From positions 20,842,197 to 20,906,196 of the forward strand of contig NC_133230.1 in assembly GCF_040436345.1 (NCBI RefSeq): DNA of 64,000 bases, given 5' to 3'. This document shows, piece by piece, positions 34,001 to 47,500 of the stretch (the stretch's first letter is position 1; every line of letters begins with the position of its first letter). Origin of the DNA: Pagrus major. Its lineage: Eukaryota; Chordata; Actinopteri; Spariformes; Sparidae. The notes under the pieces are model-generated. The model was not told the origin of the DNA and ran no database searches. It was given only the letters and a program-made list of their open reading frames with translations. The translations under genes were made by a program, and so were the position numbers.

Positions 34001-37000
34001 TTGTAGTTACATCCTCTTGTGTCTTGTTTTCACTTTCTACTTCCTGCTCACCTGTGTTCCCAGTGCTCTGTGTCCCTCCCATGTTCCTGTGCTCCTCCCC
34101 AGCCTGATTTTTCCCCCACACCTGTGTCACTTCAGCCTCTTTAGCACTGCCCTGTTCCCGGTGTCTCTCTACCTCATCCCCTCGTTAGTTTAGTTTGTAA
34201 GTAAGTAGTAAGTTGATGAAAGTGTGACATAGTGCCTTGAGCTTTGAAAAAAAGAAGCAATGTCAAGAAAACCCAGTTCCTCATAACCAACACTGATTTT
34301 TTGTGCAATCATGAACTTGGCTTATATTTCTGCCCACTTCTGAGCTGGTGAAGTAAGCACATTTACTTCACGGAGGTCATTGGTGTTCAGAAAAAAGTCT
34401 AAATGAGGATAATTAATTTACATTCAGATCAGCAGAGATATGCTGTCCTGAGAATTGATGCCATCTTGAGCTTGTCATCACTCCCAGCGGAAGCATGTGA
34501 AGTAAACCTTCCCCTGCCTCTCTCCCATGAACCAGCTCCCATTAATAGATCCGTCCTTTATGCTTCCCCTCTTGTTACGGCCGCTCTATTTTATGATGTC
34601 ACTCTCTCTGCTGAAGAGCTCTGGGCTGTTTTATCTCCTTCGTGTGTGTCGGGCACTTAAACTTAAACCTCTCTGTTTATGAGTCCCAAACTGCCTCTCC
34701 ATCCTCTGCGTTTGCTTCTCAGTATCAGCTCGGCATCGCCCATAAAAGCCCAGCTATCCTCGCTGTTCTGGGAACTCGCTGCTGGGCCTCACTGTGCAGA
34801 GTAGACCCCCAGCCAAGTGGCTGACTCCCATGCTGAGTGTGAGAACAAGCCTGTGAGAGAGTGTGGACAAGTTTGTGTGTGTAAGTGTACAGGTTATTCA
34901 TAGAAGTCTCTTTGGCCTAACTGAAGTCCGCTAGACAGATTTGCTATTTGTTTGGAGCTGCCTACATGCTGGCGCTTCTTAGAGCTGCGACTCGCGATTA
35001 TTTTCATTGTCGAGAAAATGGTGAAAGATGTTGATCAGTGTTCCCCAGAGCCCAAGATGATATTCTCAAATGTCGATTTGAGATATTCGGTTTACTTTCT
35101 TTCATAGAGGAGTAAGGAAAGCAGAAAGTATTCACATTTAAGAAGCATTGTGACTTTTTTCCTTAAAAAAATTGTCAAAATGATTAATAGCTTATCAAAG
35201 TAGTTGGCGATAAATCTAAAAGTTGACAACTAACCTATCAATCATTGCAGCTCTAGTGTTTTGTGGTGTCTTTTAAGTACTCAACATGATAGATAGTAGC
35301 CGTTGTTTACTGCTCTAAATGTATGCATCAAACAAAAAAAACATTGCTGGAATGCTTTTGAACGTGTCTGTGCGACGCGGAAATGCTTCCCTCCCTCAGA
35401 TGCCCGTTGAGAAGGAGGGAAGCTCACGGGGAGCACACCTGTGTCTTTGGCCTTGCTGAATTCCTGCATAGCTCGTCAGGAGTGGATGCTACCGTTCAGT
35501 CCTCTGACCCTTCGCTGCGTCCAACCCCACCTCCCCCTTCTCTCCTCCCAGAGCAGCGACTCAGCAGCTCATTAGAGCCAAAACTTTCAAAACTCGGGGT
35601 CATTCTCTTATGTCCGCTGCAAGTCCAGACAGCTGGCTGGCCGTAAAACTATTATGTGGTCAAACTTAAATGTGTGGTTTTATTTACACGCAGCGTTTTA
35701 AAGGTTGTGTCCGTTTGAGTTTGACGTTGAAGCAGTGTGTTGGTTTCCAGGGGAGGACTTAGTCAGACAAAGCAATGCTGACCTTTGGGTTGAGTTCATG
35801 AGCTGTTCAGAAATAATTTGTTAGATCATACAAGTGTAACACTGATAGTAATGGCTTATCAACACTGACAAATCTGAGTCTGCAAAGTAACTAGTAACTA
35901 ACATTATCAAATACATGCTGTGGGATAAGAGGAACAATGTTTGCCTCTATTATATAGTGAAGTGGATGTATAAAGTAGCAGAAAATGGAAAGTAAAAGTA
36001 CCTTAGATTTGTAGTTAGCTACAATACTTGAATAAACTGTACTTAGTATACTTAGTGTACTTGGTGTTCAATTTATATAAAGCTGTCTGTGTGAGCAGCC
36101 CTTCACCAACATGTGTTCACCGCTGTCACACGGTCATTACCACATTCATCTAGCGAGACGTCACCCCCCTCCTCCCTATTCTGTCCATTCGCTGACCCCT
36201 CGGCCTCCCCTCGTCCCACGCTGGGCATTTATGTCTTCATCTCTTTGTGAGCGAGAGGCTGTTTTGGCTGCAGCGTCGAGTTGAGGGGTGAAAGCAGGGC
36301 ACACTTGAACTCCCACAGACGCGGTCACTGGAGACCACATTTGAACTGCATTTGACCTGTCGGACTATACCTGATTTGTGTGTTTCCGTCTCTTTTATGC
36401 ACTTGCATGCACATTCACATCTAGGGTTCATCAGAGGTTGGTTCCCATATGAGAAAAGAGTTCAGAAAGAGATTCCAGCTGGAGTTGTTAAGTTATAGAG
36501 GGTGCTGTAAAAGCCCTACAGTAGCCATTGAAAGTCATGGTGGCGCTATGGGGACAGAGGGCTCGAGGCTCCTGCAGCCGCTGAACAATACTTAATTAGC
36601 TCATAAACAAAGGCTAGTGGGGGATCAGAGAGGGCAATCAAAGTATCCCGTCCCTTTGAGCTTCTCTCACCATCAACAAAGCCTCTCTAATGGCCCCGTC
36701 ACTCCACTTGTTGTGTCTCACCGTGGTGTGCTTCCTGACAACATTAAAGGCCCACATTCCAAAAAAGAGCCTTGGACAAGAGACGATACCCCCGATGCCT
36801 CCCTTTCCTCTCTCTCTCTCTGCTAGATATTGACATTGCTCCTCGGCTCACCTCCGCAGCGTATGTTTGGTTCCCCGTGGCGACTGCAGCTTTCATTTCT
36901 CTTCTTTCAGCCTTGTGTCCGTGACTTTGGTGGTCCGTTTTATTGCGTTCCTTTGTGTGACGCTGTGCTGGCACGCTGCTGGGAGTCTGTGAGGAAGTGC

Positions 37001-38656
37001 TAGACACACAGAAGACGGTGCCAGGTTCTGGAGAGGCTATTCAAGCTTGGCATGAGGACAGGTGTGTAGGCAATGTGTGTGTCAGGTGTGTCCGCATGCA
37101 TGTGCGTCACAGTGGCCTGGTGTCCATGTTTGCATTAGACAGTGAACGTGTTATTTTTTGTATGTTTGGACACGAGGCCATCTAAAGAAAACAGAAGTCC
37201 ACCGCCACACGAGGACAGCACGGCAGCAGGTCGGAGGCAATCTCTGCTTGTTTGTGCGCCTGTGTTATCATCTCCTGTTTCCTGTCAAAACAGGAAAGGA
37301 CAGGGGCGAGAATGGAGGCTAGGAAAGCGCTGCCTTGATGTGTGTTGGCTGGAGGACCAGCTCTGCCTGACAGTGACCCTCCTGGCCAGGAAAAACAGAC
37401 CCGTCCAGGGCGTAACCCGCAGCGGGATCCTTCATGGCGTTATTTTTATCACTTTCACAAAGCACAGCGAGGGATGCTTTCCCCAGCTGTTGACACAGGT
37501 CTGGGTCATTTTTGTCTCCAAAACAGTGCGGCAGAGGAGAGAGGAGAGACGTCCCATCTGGCCGTGTCCCTTTGGCTGGCAGCCTCGCATGATTGTAGTC
37601 TCTGTTTAGGAAGGGAAATCCTTTTTGACATTTTGTTAATCATGAAAGCGAGACACTCCTTTTCTTTGGATGATCCCTAGACCTCCATCACAATACCTTT
37701 TCCATGAGGCTGGAGTTGTCGTGTGATTGTGACCATCCATCACACATATTTGTTAATCCTTTACAACAGGATGGCACACACACACATGCGCGCACAGTCG
37801 ACCTGATAAGTGCTCTTTTATGGGTCTCAACTGTGAGGAGTACATTCCAGACAGTAGAGTCAGCTATCAGTGCGGTTCAGGTGGTGGATTACTGATGGCA
37901 TGGCAGGTAAAAGCCCCGGCGTCTGCTGTGACACAGCGAAATGAGAAGGCACGGACAGGCGCGCTGCACAAACAGCTGATTAGCGAGTCAGCTAATTATT
38001 GACTGTTGAAAAATGATAACCATCTCCTGCTCGGCTCTGCTTAGGGGAGCCGCTGTGTAAAACTGAGAGTTGCTCTTGTGGAATTCCAAGAGTTTGAAGG
38101 CAGAGCTAAGTTTAGCTTTTTATGGGGTCTCTTAAAAAGAAAGAGCTGCTTACACAAGAATGCTATTGTCAGATCAGCCAGGTTGCACCATGCAAGCAGG
38201 CTTTTCTGCTTTTGTTGTCCCAGCAGTTCGTGCGCACACTGCGGACTCTCCGGAGCGACTTCAGTCGCCAAGTTTGACCTTGTGGAGAATTCTTGTTTTA
38301 TTTGTGATATTTGATGAGTAACTGAACATGAGACCGGACAGGTAAACATCAGCAATAGCTCCTTCAGCACGTCGCGTCTGGAGCAGCAGCGTTGGTCTGC
38401 TCCTGTCTCCGTGACCCAGATTAAGATATGGCGTGCGGTTGCTGACTGGGGTTGATGTCACCAGCAGGGAGGTCGGAGTTCATCTGTCTTTCTTGACAGA
38501 CCTTCAGGTGGTGTTCCAGTGCTCTGGCAGAAGGCCGCACCGATGCTGACCTCCATGAGTCGCACAATTAGTTACCCTTTGACCCCTGAGTCCCACAATC
38601 AAACCCTGAGCATGGAGCAGGCATGCTTTTGCATCCCCAGACCCTCTTTATGCATG

Positions 38657-38693
<37 letters not shown>

Positions 38694-41600
38694 AGCTGAA
38701 AAAGGCACAGATGTAGCTTAAGCTTCAGTCTGACATGATATATTGTAGCTTCCTTTTGTTTCAATCTACTTCATGAGAATAACAAAACAAAGCAATATGA
38801 GCCATACATAAAATTTTACACCCCCCACCTTAATGATACATCTAGCTACTTTTCAATTCTACATTCATGAATATATAAAAGATCCATTAGTCTGCATCCA
38901 TCTCCTGCAGACTGTACAGCTCTTCCCTCCTTAAGTGACTGTTGTTATTTAATTGCTCTTAACTGTGTGGTTCTCATGCTCTTAAGTGCAATTAAAGCAC
39001 ATCACTCAGGGCTTATGCAGACAAACAGACTCAGATGAACACCATCCTCGAGCAAAAAGTATGACTCTCACGGCAGACTTTCTGTTTTCACTTTGTTTGA
39101 CGTGTTCCGTCCTTGCAGCGCGGCTCCGAACACGCAATTCAGCTGCGAACCTGCATCTTCCTTCCACTTCTCTGAGGATTGCTTGTTTTTCCATCATGAT
39201 GAATTTCTAAACTCTCGCTGAGCCCTGCTGTGTTGTGACATTTCATACGAGCCGGCAGAAAGAAAGCCCCCCAAGAATGTATCGAGCCAAGAACTCAGAA
39301 CTCAAAGCCGCCAACAGCTCCAAGGTTATCTCTTCATTTCACGATGCGAAGTGACAGCAGCAGTGTCCTTGTCCGCCCATGTTGGCGTCCCTGACATTAG
39401 AATAGAGTTGTTGTATAGAGTTATGTTTTGTGACTCGTTCCCTGTTTTGTGATAGCTTGTGCTGAGAAAAGGCTAGATTGGCAGTCTCCTTCTGTTAAGT
39501 CGTGTCTCCTTAGATGGTGATTTGTCCGACTTCTTAGTCGTGTAGAGGCTCGTTCAAACACAAGTTTCAAAGCCTTCGCAAATTGGTCTGCTTTCTCCTG
39601 TCTGCTGGAATGTTTCTCAGCATTAGTCTACCAGACTGAAATACCTCAACAATTATTGGATGAATTGTCATGGCATTTTGTACAGACTTTCCCAGAGGAT
39701 GGATCTTATTGACTTTGTTGATCCCCTGACTTTCCCTCTAGCGCCACCATGAGGTAGACATTTTTGCCTGTTAGTGAAATATGTCAACAACAACTGGGCA
39801 CATTGCCATAAATTGTTGTGCAGAGATTCATAGTTCCCAGTGGATGAATCACACTGACTTTGGTGATTCTCTGACTTGTAACGCCACCAGCAGGTCAAAG
39901 TCTTTACTTATCCTGGGAAATATCTGAAGCCAATACCTCTGTAGGTACAAAAGGCTCATTCTAAGGTAATGAAAACAACAATTCTTAGTTTCACGTGGTT
40001 ATACGCTAATGAAAACATGAAATTTATGAATATTATATTCCATTTCTGCGAGTAGATTCCAATGAATCCTACACACTGGATCTTTAAATTCTGAAATAAA
40101 GTAGAATTTCATGTTTTTTTCAAGAGTTAAGAAAAGAAAAAACAATCCTCACCAACTGATTTGAATAATAAGTGAAATGGTTGGAGTTGCTTCTTGTCGG
40201 AGGCCTTAAGGCCATTTGCAGGATGCCATTGTTCCTAAAAGACAAAGTGGCAAAATGTGCATGTGAAAACATTTCGATAAGCCAAGCATTTTCTAGGATA
40301 GTGAATGAAAATCCGTCAGACTCAGTAAGTGGATTAGTGTGCACTATTCTCCACAGAGATAGTTCAGCCTACTTCCTTATCTCGCTGATGTTCAATTGAA
40401 TGTGTCTAGACGTCTCAATTAGCAAGGAAAAAAAAAACAAAAAGAAAAAAACAGATAATGGTTAGTGCTTATCTCAGTGTGTTTTTTCTACCAGTACTCT
40501 CACCAGCCTTCAGTATCTAGTTCTCATAAACAGACAACAGTTTTCCAATAATACAACCCCTCCTGGCTGAATGCCCTGGGCTGATGTTTAAATTTCTATT
40601 ATTAGTGATAATTATGTTCTCTGAGAAGTCATTGGCATGGTAATGACATCTTTCATGATAAATTAGTATTCCCCCTCTCTCTCTGCTGTACCTACACTTG
40701 GCTGTTGCACCAGAACAGCTCCGCCACTCGCAACTCTGCCGCTCCATTGTTCTGCCGACACGCAGCAGCTTTGTCAGACACAAAGCATGTCACTCTCTGA
40801 GATAATGCTCTGCAGACTGGGAGTGGATGGGATAGGGACGCTTAGCACATCTCACCTTGGCTCAGGGTGATTTGCGCTTTGCTGTAACGAACGCAGTTAA
40901 GGAGCCAAAATGGGGGTCTAACCTTTAGCTCGTTCCTATAGTCCCCGCGGCTTTGTGATGCTAATAAGTTAGCCTGTTGCCTGCGTATCCGCGCTGGCAC
41001 ACGGGCCGATAAGTGAAAATTGAGATATCTTCCAAATAAAGCAGTGCCACGCTCGACAATAACCACTTACGGAGTCTCATTATGGGGCTTTTCCTCACAG
41101 GCTGAACCTATAGTCGCTCCATGTGTTGAGAGAGAGTGGGAGGTGGACTGAAACTCTCGCAGCAGCAACAGAAAACTTGAATATTTATCCATATGGCAGC
41201 TTGCCAGCATAATTACGGCACCGTCCATACTGAGGGGAAAGTGGAGAGAATAATTGTTGTAGGACACTCAACATTTCACCTTGTCATCACTTTCACGGCG
41301 CTCTGTGTGGCTATGCATTTTCACAGAAGGTGTCAGGGATGAAATATTGTGATAACCATATAAAATGAGGCCAGTATGCTAATATGGTAGATCCGTATGT
41401 TTACATACACGGCAACCGTGCTGCTTGGCATGAAAAAGTGTTTAAATGTTGACCTAAAAATGATGAATTCTAATCATGTTGTTGATGTGTAGGCTGAGAT
41501 CTTTTCCATTATGGAGTCTGGAGGATGTTGATGAAGATATGCAATTACTAGTGTTTGAGCATGAGTAACTCCCTTTGCATTTTTCGGTCATAATTAACCA

Positions 41601-43026
41601 TTCGCGTGCACATTACTCGCATGTCACACTCTACCCACCGCGTGGCTGCCATGAGCTTCAGCAGCAGTTTGTTTTCTCTCTAAATAAACGGTGGGGAGAT
41701 GGGAGCGCCCCCCCCCCCCAGTTGAAACGAGAAGTCGTCCGTCTGACAAACTGCAGTGAGTGCAGCTCTCTTGGTGTGACAGTTCAGACTGAGGAGAAGC
41801 AGGTGGCTGTCATCACTGTGTATAGGCTGAATAGGGGTTTGAAATACAAGTGAAGTAGTGCTTTGGGCTGTTGGAAGGAACTATTGTATCAGGATCCTCT
41901 GCTCGGCGATGAGTGTTTTAAAGTGGGCTCCAGGACAGAAATAGATCTCTCAACGAGCTCCAGTGGATGGCTGGAAGTACTGTTTCAGTTTCACTCTGCA
42001 CACTAATGAGGACTTTGGAAATATATGGAAGAGTGGTGAAATGCTCTATTCTGAACCCAAATGCTCGGCTTTAGCTTTCACATTCAAGTTGTCGTACGTT
42101 TTGACTCATGCGTCCCTTTGCAAAATAACAGATTCAGAGGAGAAGACCGAATAATAATCTCTATTTTTCATTCCGAGAATGTGCCAGATGATTTTTAACC
42201 CTCTTCTCCTCTTTTCAGTCCTCACCCCACCTCCAGTGCCTCACCCCACCTCCCCCTCCCCCCATCGTGCCCTTGCTTTCACCTGTGGTTTACAGCAACA
42301 CCTGGCTCCTGCCTATCCAGCTTGTGTGTTGAATTTTTCATTATGTACTCATTCTGGTTCGTTTCCACAGCCGAGCCTGGTCGGGGGAAAAAGAGAAAGT
42401 ACCTTGAGAGCGTCTCGGAGCCAAAAAATTAGCCATTCTAATTAGAAGTGCACAATTGTTGGTGCAAGTGTACATATACAATCCAGCGTGTCCCTGGTGA
42501 GGACAGCATAGCAAGCAGCCCTGCTGTCTGACTTAGTCTGCAGCAGCAATGGGCAGGATGTGGAACATTTTATTATATTTTCATCATTTTGGATTATCTG
42601 GTGCTTTTTTTTTATCTGGAGGGCTAGTGGTTTCTTTTCTGTGAACTCAGTTCCTTATTGAGTTGACGTAACGATCATTCACCACCAGATGTCCAATGAA
42701 GATGTCTTTCTGGCAGTTGCTAAAGCCGCCCCGCTCTCCACCTGGTGTATCCCAGCCGGACCTACAAACGCTCTGACCTTGGCCAAAGCCGATGAAAGCT
42801 TGACGGGTCCGGGGCTGAGACAGTGAAGGCCGCCTTGGGTCCATAGAGGAGAGAGAGAGACGTTGGAGGAGGGGGGGGAGGGAGAATGAAGTCTGTCCAA
42901 ACAGTCTGAAAGAGGCTTGTTTTCTTTATGTGCGTGAGTGAACAGGAAAAGGTAATTAACTGGCCAAGTGGCGAAAGGCTGGAGTGATGGATGGGTGTGG
43001 TGTAAAGAGACAGCCACACAAGAGGA

Positions 43027-43107
<81 letters not shown>

Positions 43108-44518
43108 CTCCTTCTAAAGCCTGGTTCAGTGAACCTTTCATGTAATTACACTTTTATAAAAACATGTATGCCTTCAGTAAGAGGAGCTACAAGCACACAC
43201 ACCCTGATAAATGGGTCGACCATATGGAGCGGTGACACGTCATAATATGAGGTCATTAATGGTTGCCGGGTGGTTTGGCAAAGACTCATGAGTGATTACA
43301 TCTGACTCTATCTATGTTTAACCTGAGGGTCAGCAGCACCCATGGCCTTTTTATTTTTGATGGACAGTGACATCTGTTTTTATGGCTTTAACTGTAGTGT
43401 ACAACACAAAGCGACACACCGGATCTTATCAGGATACTCTAAGGTATATTGTGTATTTTGTAGAAAATCTTTCGGGGATGTGTCACTTTGATACCCTGGA
43501 CAGGTGGGGCTATCAGGTGTCACCGAGGGGTAAAGCCTATTTGCATTTTCTGTCAGCAGTTCACTGACAGTTTAAGGGAGGAGAGGGCTAAACCGCACAG
43601 GGCAGACAGACTGACATCTGTCTCTGTGAGCTCCACACGAACAGATGCTCGACACAGGGAGACTTGGCTGTTCATTTCAGGGAATACTGATGCACAAATC
43701 TCTCTAAACAAGGTAATCTTCTGTTTGATCTAAAAAGTGGGGAAGTTTGTTCATTGTAATGTGTTGTTGACTTTGTAAGTAAGCAGTTTGTCTTCAAGAT
43801 AGTTGCAGAAGTAGGTAATTCTAGCTTATCAATCGCTGAAGAATGTTATAATACAAACTGTTTTTACAGAGTTAAAAAAATTGTGTTGTTTATCTTGTGC
43901 TTTTATGTCAGGTTGATTGGTTCGCTTGAGGGTTCGAGCGACAGGTTTCATTCCGGCCAAAACGAACCACACTAGGCGGGAAACGTGCTAGGGTCCATTT
44001 TAATTGAACCAAGCCGGTTAGGTGTGAAAGCACCCTTCGTATTTTGCTGTGTATGGGGCATTTTCCAACCCAAAGCCTCTATATTCAACTATCTTTCTTG
44101 AGAATTGACGCTCCTCTCCACCTTTAAATGGTGTGTTTACAAACCGCGACCAATAAATCCTGCCCAGCGTACCTTTACCCGTGCGGGTGTTCCTGCAATT
44201 CACAAAAGTTGTCGAGTTTGAAACACTTGAATTCACAGGAGAGTCGGAGAGAATATGGAGCGGTGAGACAGCAGCCCATGAAAAGGCAAAAGCGGAATCG
44301 ATTTTTGCTGCCATTATCTCTCACAAAAGCTTAAGCTAAGATAATGGGATAAGAATCTAAATGTAGCCTCGCTCAGACAAAAGCCAAATTTCACATTAGG
44401 AATGCAGGGGGAGCGGCAGAGATGTTTCATCATTATTTGACGGTATCTCATTGTGCTCCAATAAAACCCCCAAAGAGTGACAGAAAAATGAAGCAGCCAG
44501 ACTTTTTCTCACACACAA

Positions 44519-44553
<35 letters not shown>

Positions 44554-47500
44554 ATGAATGGATTCATTCCTGTAGTGGTGCGGCGGTATTATCAGCTAGG
44601 TAATGACAGTGTCCTTGTGTTGCTGCAGATACCGTTGCTTTGTTTGGGGAAAGTCTTATTACAGGTCTGTTTAATCTTGTCAAGTCAGCAAACAGGCGCA
44701 AACATCTGTTTGATGTGATTTGGTGAGCCGTCCCATTTTGTGTTCAACCAAAGGCGTTCCCACAGAGCTAAATAGCATGCTAGTGTGACATCCTGAGTCA
44801 TTGTCTTCTCTGCCTCCGAGCAGGCAGTGGTTAAATTTAATGGTCTGTATCCCAGATCTGCTGCTGCACTGAAAGCTCGACCTGGTATCTAATCAGAGTC
44901 ACAGGCCTTCCAGCCCTCCGCTCCTTCAGGGGGTTCTGAGTCGAGTCGGCCAGCTTGGGAAGCTGGTGTGAGAGTTGAGAAGGAGCAGGGGGCCGAGGGG
45001 GATTACACCACTGGATGTGTTGCTTTTATCCTGGGAATGTAATCTGCCTTAATGCCCCGTGCTCACTCGGGGCAAGGCCAGCAGCTGTGCTCGTTTTTCT
45101 CCGACATGGCTGTCAGAGTGAGCCGGGCTACCTGTGGGAAAGCAGGCCTGCTGGAAGCTCAGGTCCTCACCCCGGGACCTGGACTTGGGCTCCTGCGGTT
45201 TATTGGGGGCCAATCCCTTTGAGACTTCTAGAGACGATGTGTGGTTAGGGTCAACACTGTCTCAGGCCAAGTAAACAGAGAAGGCTCGGTCGCATCCTTA
45301 AAGGGAAGCAGAGGAAGAGAGAGTCAGGAGGTGAAGGGGCATTAGATTTGGCAGCTGCTGTGTGGTCTTGATTTTACAAGAAATGCAGTCATAGGAAGTA
45401 CTTAAGAATTGTAATGTTTAAACAGGACTGGTGCTGGTGAGAAGAGGGTTGAGTGAGGACAGATATAAAGCAGCATGGTGTTGCTCTGACTCCATTTGAG
45501 GAATGTTTCCATGCTAGTAGAATAATAAAGGAGAAACCTGCAAGGGGAAGGAAAGGAAGACCGACTGAACAATTTGATCTTAAAATCGACTTTTTGGAGT
45601 TTTACTCTCTTGTGTTTCTGTTTACTGAACCGTCACAATGAACACAGAGGAGCAAAGAATAGTGAGGGTCTTATTTCTTTTTGATTCTGCAGTGTGACTG
45701 ATGTTAGAATAAGAAAGAAAACCACATTCAACGGACCGAACCAACATTTCAGATATGAGCTGACAGGCACCAGAATATCAGAACTTTGCTTTGTTTTCTT
45801 ATCATCATGGATACACGTTGGTACAATTTTCGCTCCATTTCTCTTTCTGCCACTGCTGCAGTGGGTCGTGTGCTGCTTTTATGTCTGGGAAATGTGTGTT
45901 GGACTCAACTGGAATAGAAAATATGCTTTCCCAGAGTATTTTACTTTCAACGGAGCGTGCCTAAAAGTCTCTCGGCTAGCGAGGGGCCTCATGCATTTCA
46001 AATCACTATAACCTTCCATTGATTTGAGTCAGCTTGTGTATGTGGCCTGGCGCTGCACAGCAGAGGCCCATCAGATGATGAATGCAGAGACATTCAGATG
46101 GCAGTCACACTTTGTCTGGTTAGAGAAAAGGTGTGCTGACGAGACGAGGTAAATGAGGTGTGATTTGAGGAAAGATCCTATGTGGGACTTTGCCTGGTTC
46201 TATGTGCGCCTTAAGGAGGCACAGGAGAGAAATCATGCACACCTTTCTCGCTGTCCCCTCATCCATAAGTGGTTACGGCTGAGCTTGTTTCCATCAGCCT
46301 CTGGGCATGTGCTGTCTGTGATGACACTCTCCATCAGCCCAGAGAGACAGTCAGTTAGTTGGGTGGCTGTCTCTCCTGCTGCTGCCGCCCTGCATTTCAT
46401 CACAGTTAGTGGAGGGACAGAGACAAACTTAGGTCTCTAAGGACCGTGAAGGGCTCATTCCACAGGCAGGGCTTTTTTCTCCCCAGTGTGCTCGGCACAC
46501 CTCCTTTCCATAATAAGGCCATAGCATCTGACTGCATTTGTCCCCAGAGTTTAATAAAGATCAGTGCTGACAGGCAGTAAACCAACACAACCACCCACGA
46601 GCCTCCAGGCAAGGGCCACAACCCCGACCTTCCTCCTCCCTCCCTATCTTTCTCTCTCTGTCCTCCCATCCTCGCTCGTGCAGTTCGACTCTCTCTGTGG
46701 ACAGACCTCGGGTCAAAAACCAAAACCATCTCCCACTTGCACAGAACAATGGCCGAGGAGTCAGAGCCCTGAAGTAGCTCCACGCCTCTCCGCCAGTGGG
46801 AATGCTTTGAACATTTGGTTTGTGTTGATGCCGTGCATTACAAACTCCTCTGAAGCAGTGCTACTATTCACACCCACTTGCACCTGTAAGTAATAGATCA
46901 TAATGGATGATAAAAGAAACAATATGGCTTCTGGGCTGGGAGCACTCATGCATAACATGTTTTCCACTTTATGCTTATGCACAAGCTCTCAAGCACAGAC
47001 ATACGAGTAAACTGTTAAAGCCTGTAACTACATGGTGACTTAGGCAAGTTTTACTGTGTTAAATGTATATATTTTCATATCCAGCATGCCTCTCTGAGTG
47101 ATGCGTGAAATATCGATATCTACCAGTCCGCCTCTAGAGCTCCTGTGCTAGCGGTGTAAACATCAACACTCACTAGGAGACTCCGAGCACTCAGCCTGGA
47201 CCGCTAGCTGCATGGCTAACTGAGCTAACTAGCTAACAGTAGCTACATAGTAGCAGTTAGTTGTACCGGTGATAGGATGTCCCTTATTTGTTTTGACTAT
47301 GATTTCAACAGGGTGCCAGTTCTTGCATATTGCACCTTTAATATTTTGTGGAAGTACAAATAGTCATGATTAGTATTTTATATTGTATATATATATATAT
47401 ATATCAAGGTATTTGGTCTGAGAGTATTGCAGAGCATTTATGAAGTGCTTTTGAGGAGATTTCAAAATATCCAGATATATATTGTGTATCGTGCTACAGC

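Noticed and set aside
37142..37680. Two overlapping open frames of 112-155 codons
   Set aside because: No recognisable domain, no donor or acceptor at the ends, and composition like the surrounding intron.
42679..43141. Cys/Val repeat proteins on the minus strand
   Set aside because: Translation of the (AC)38 microsatellite.
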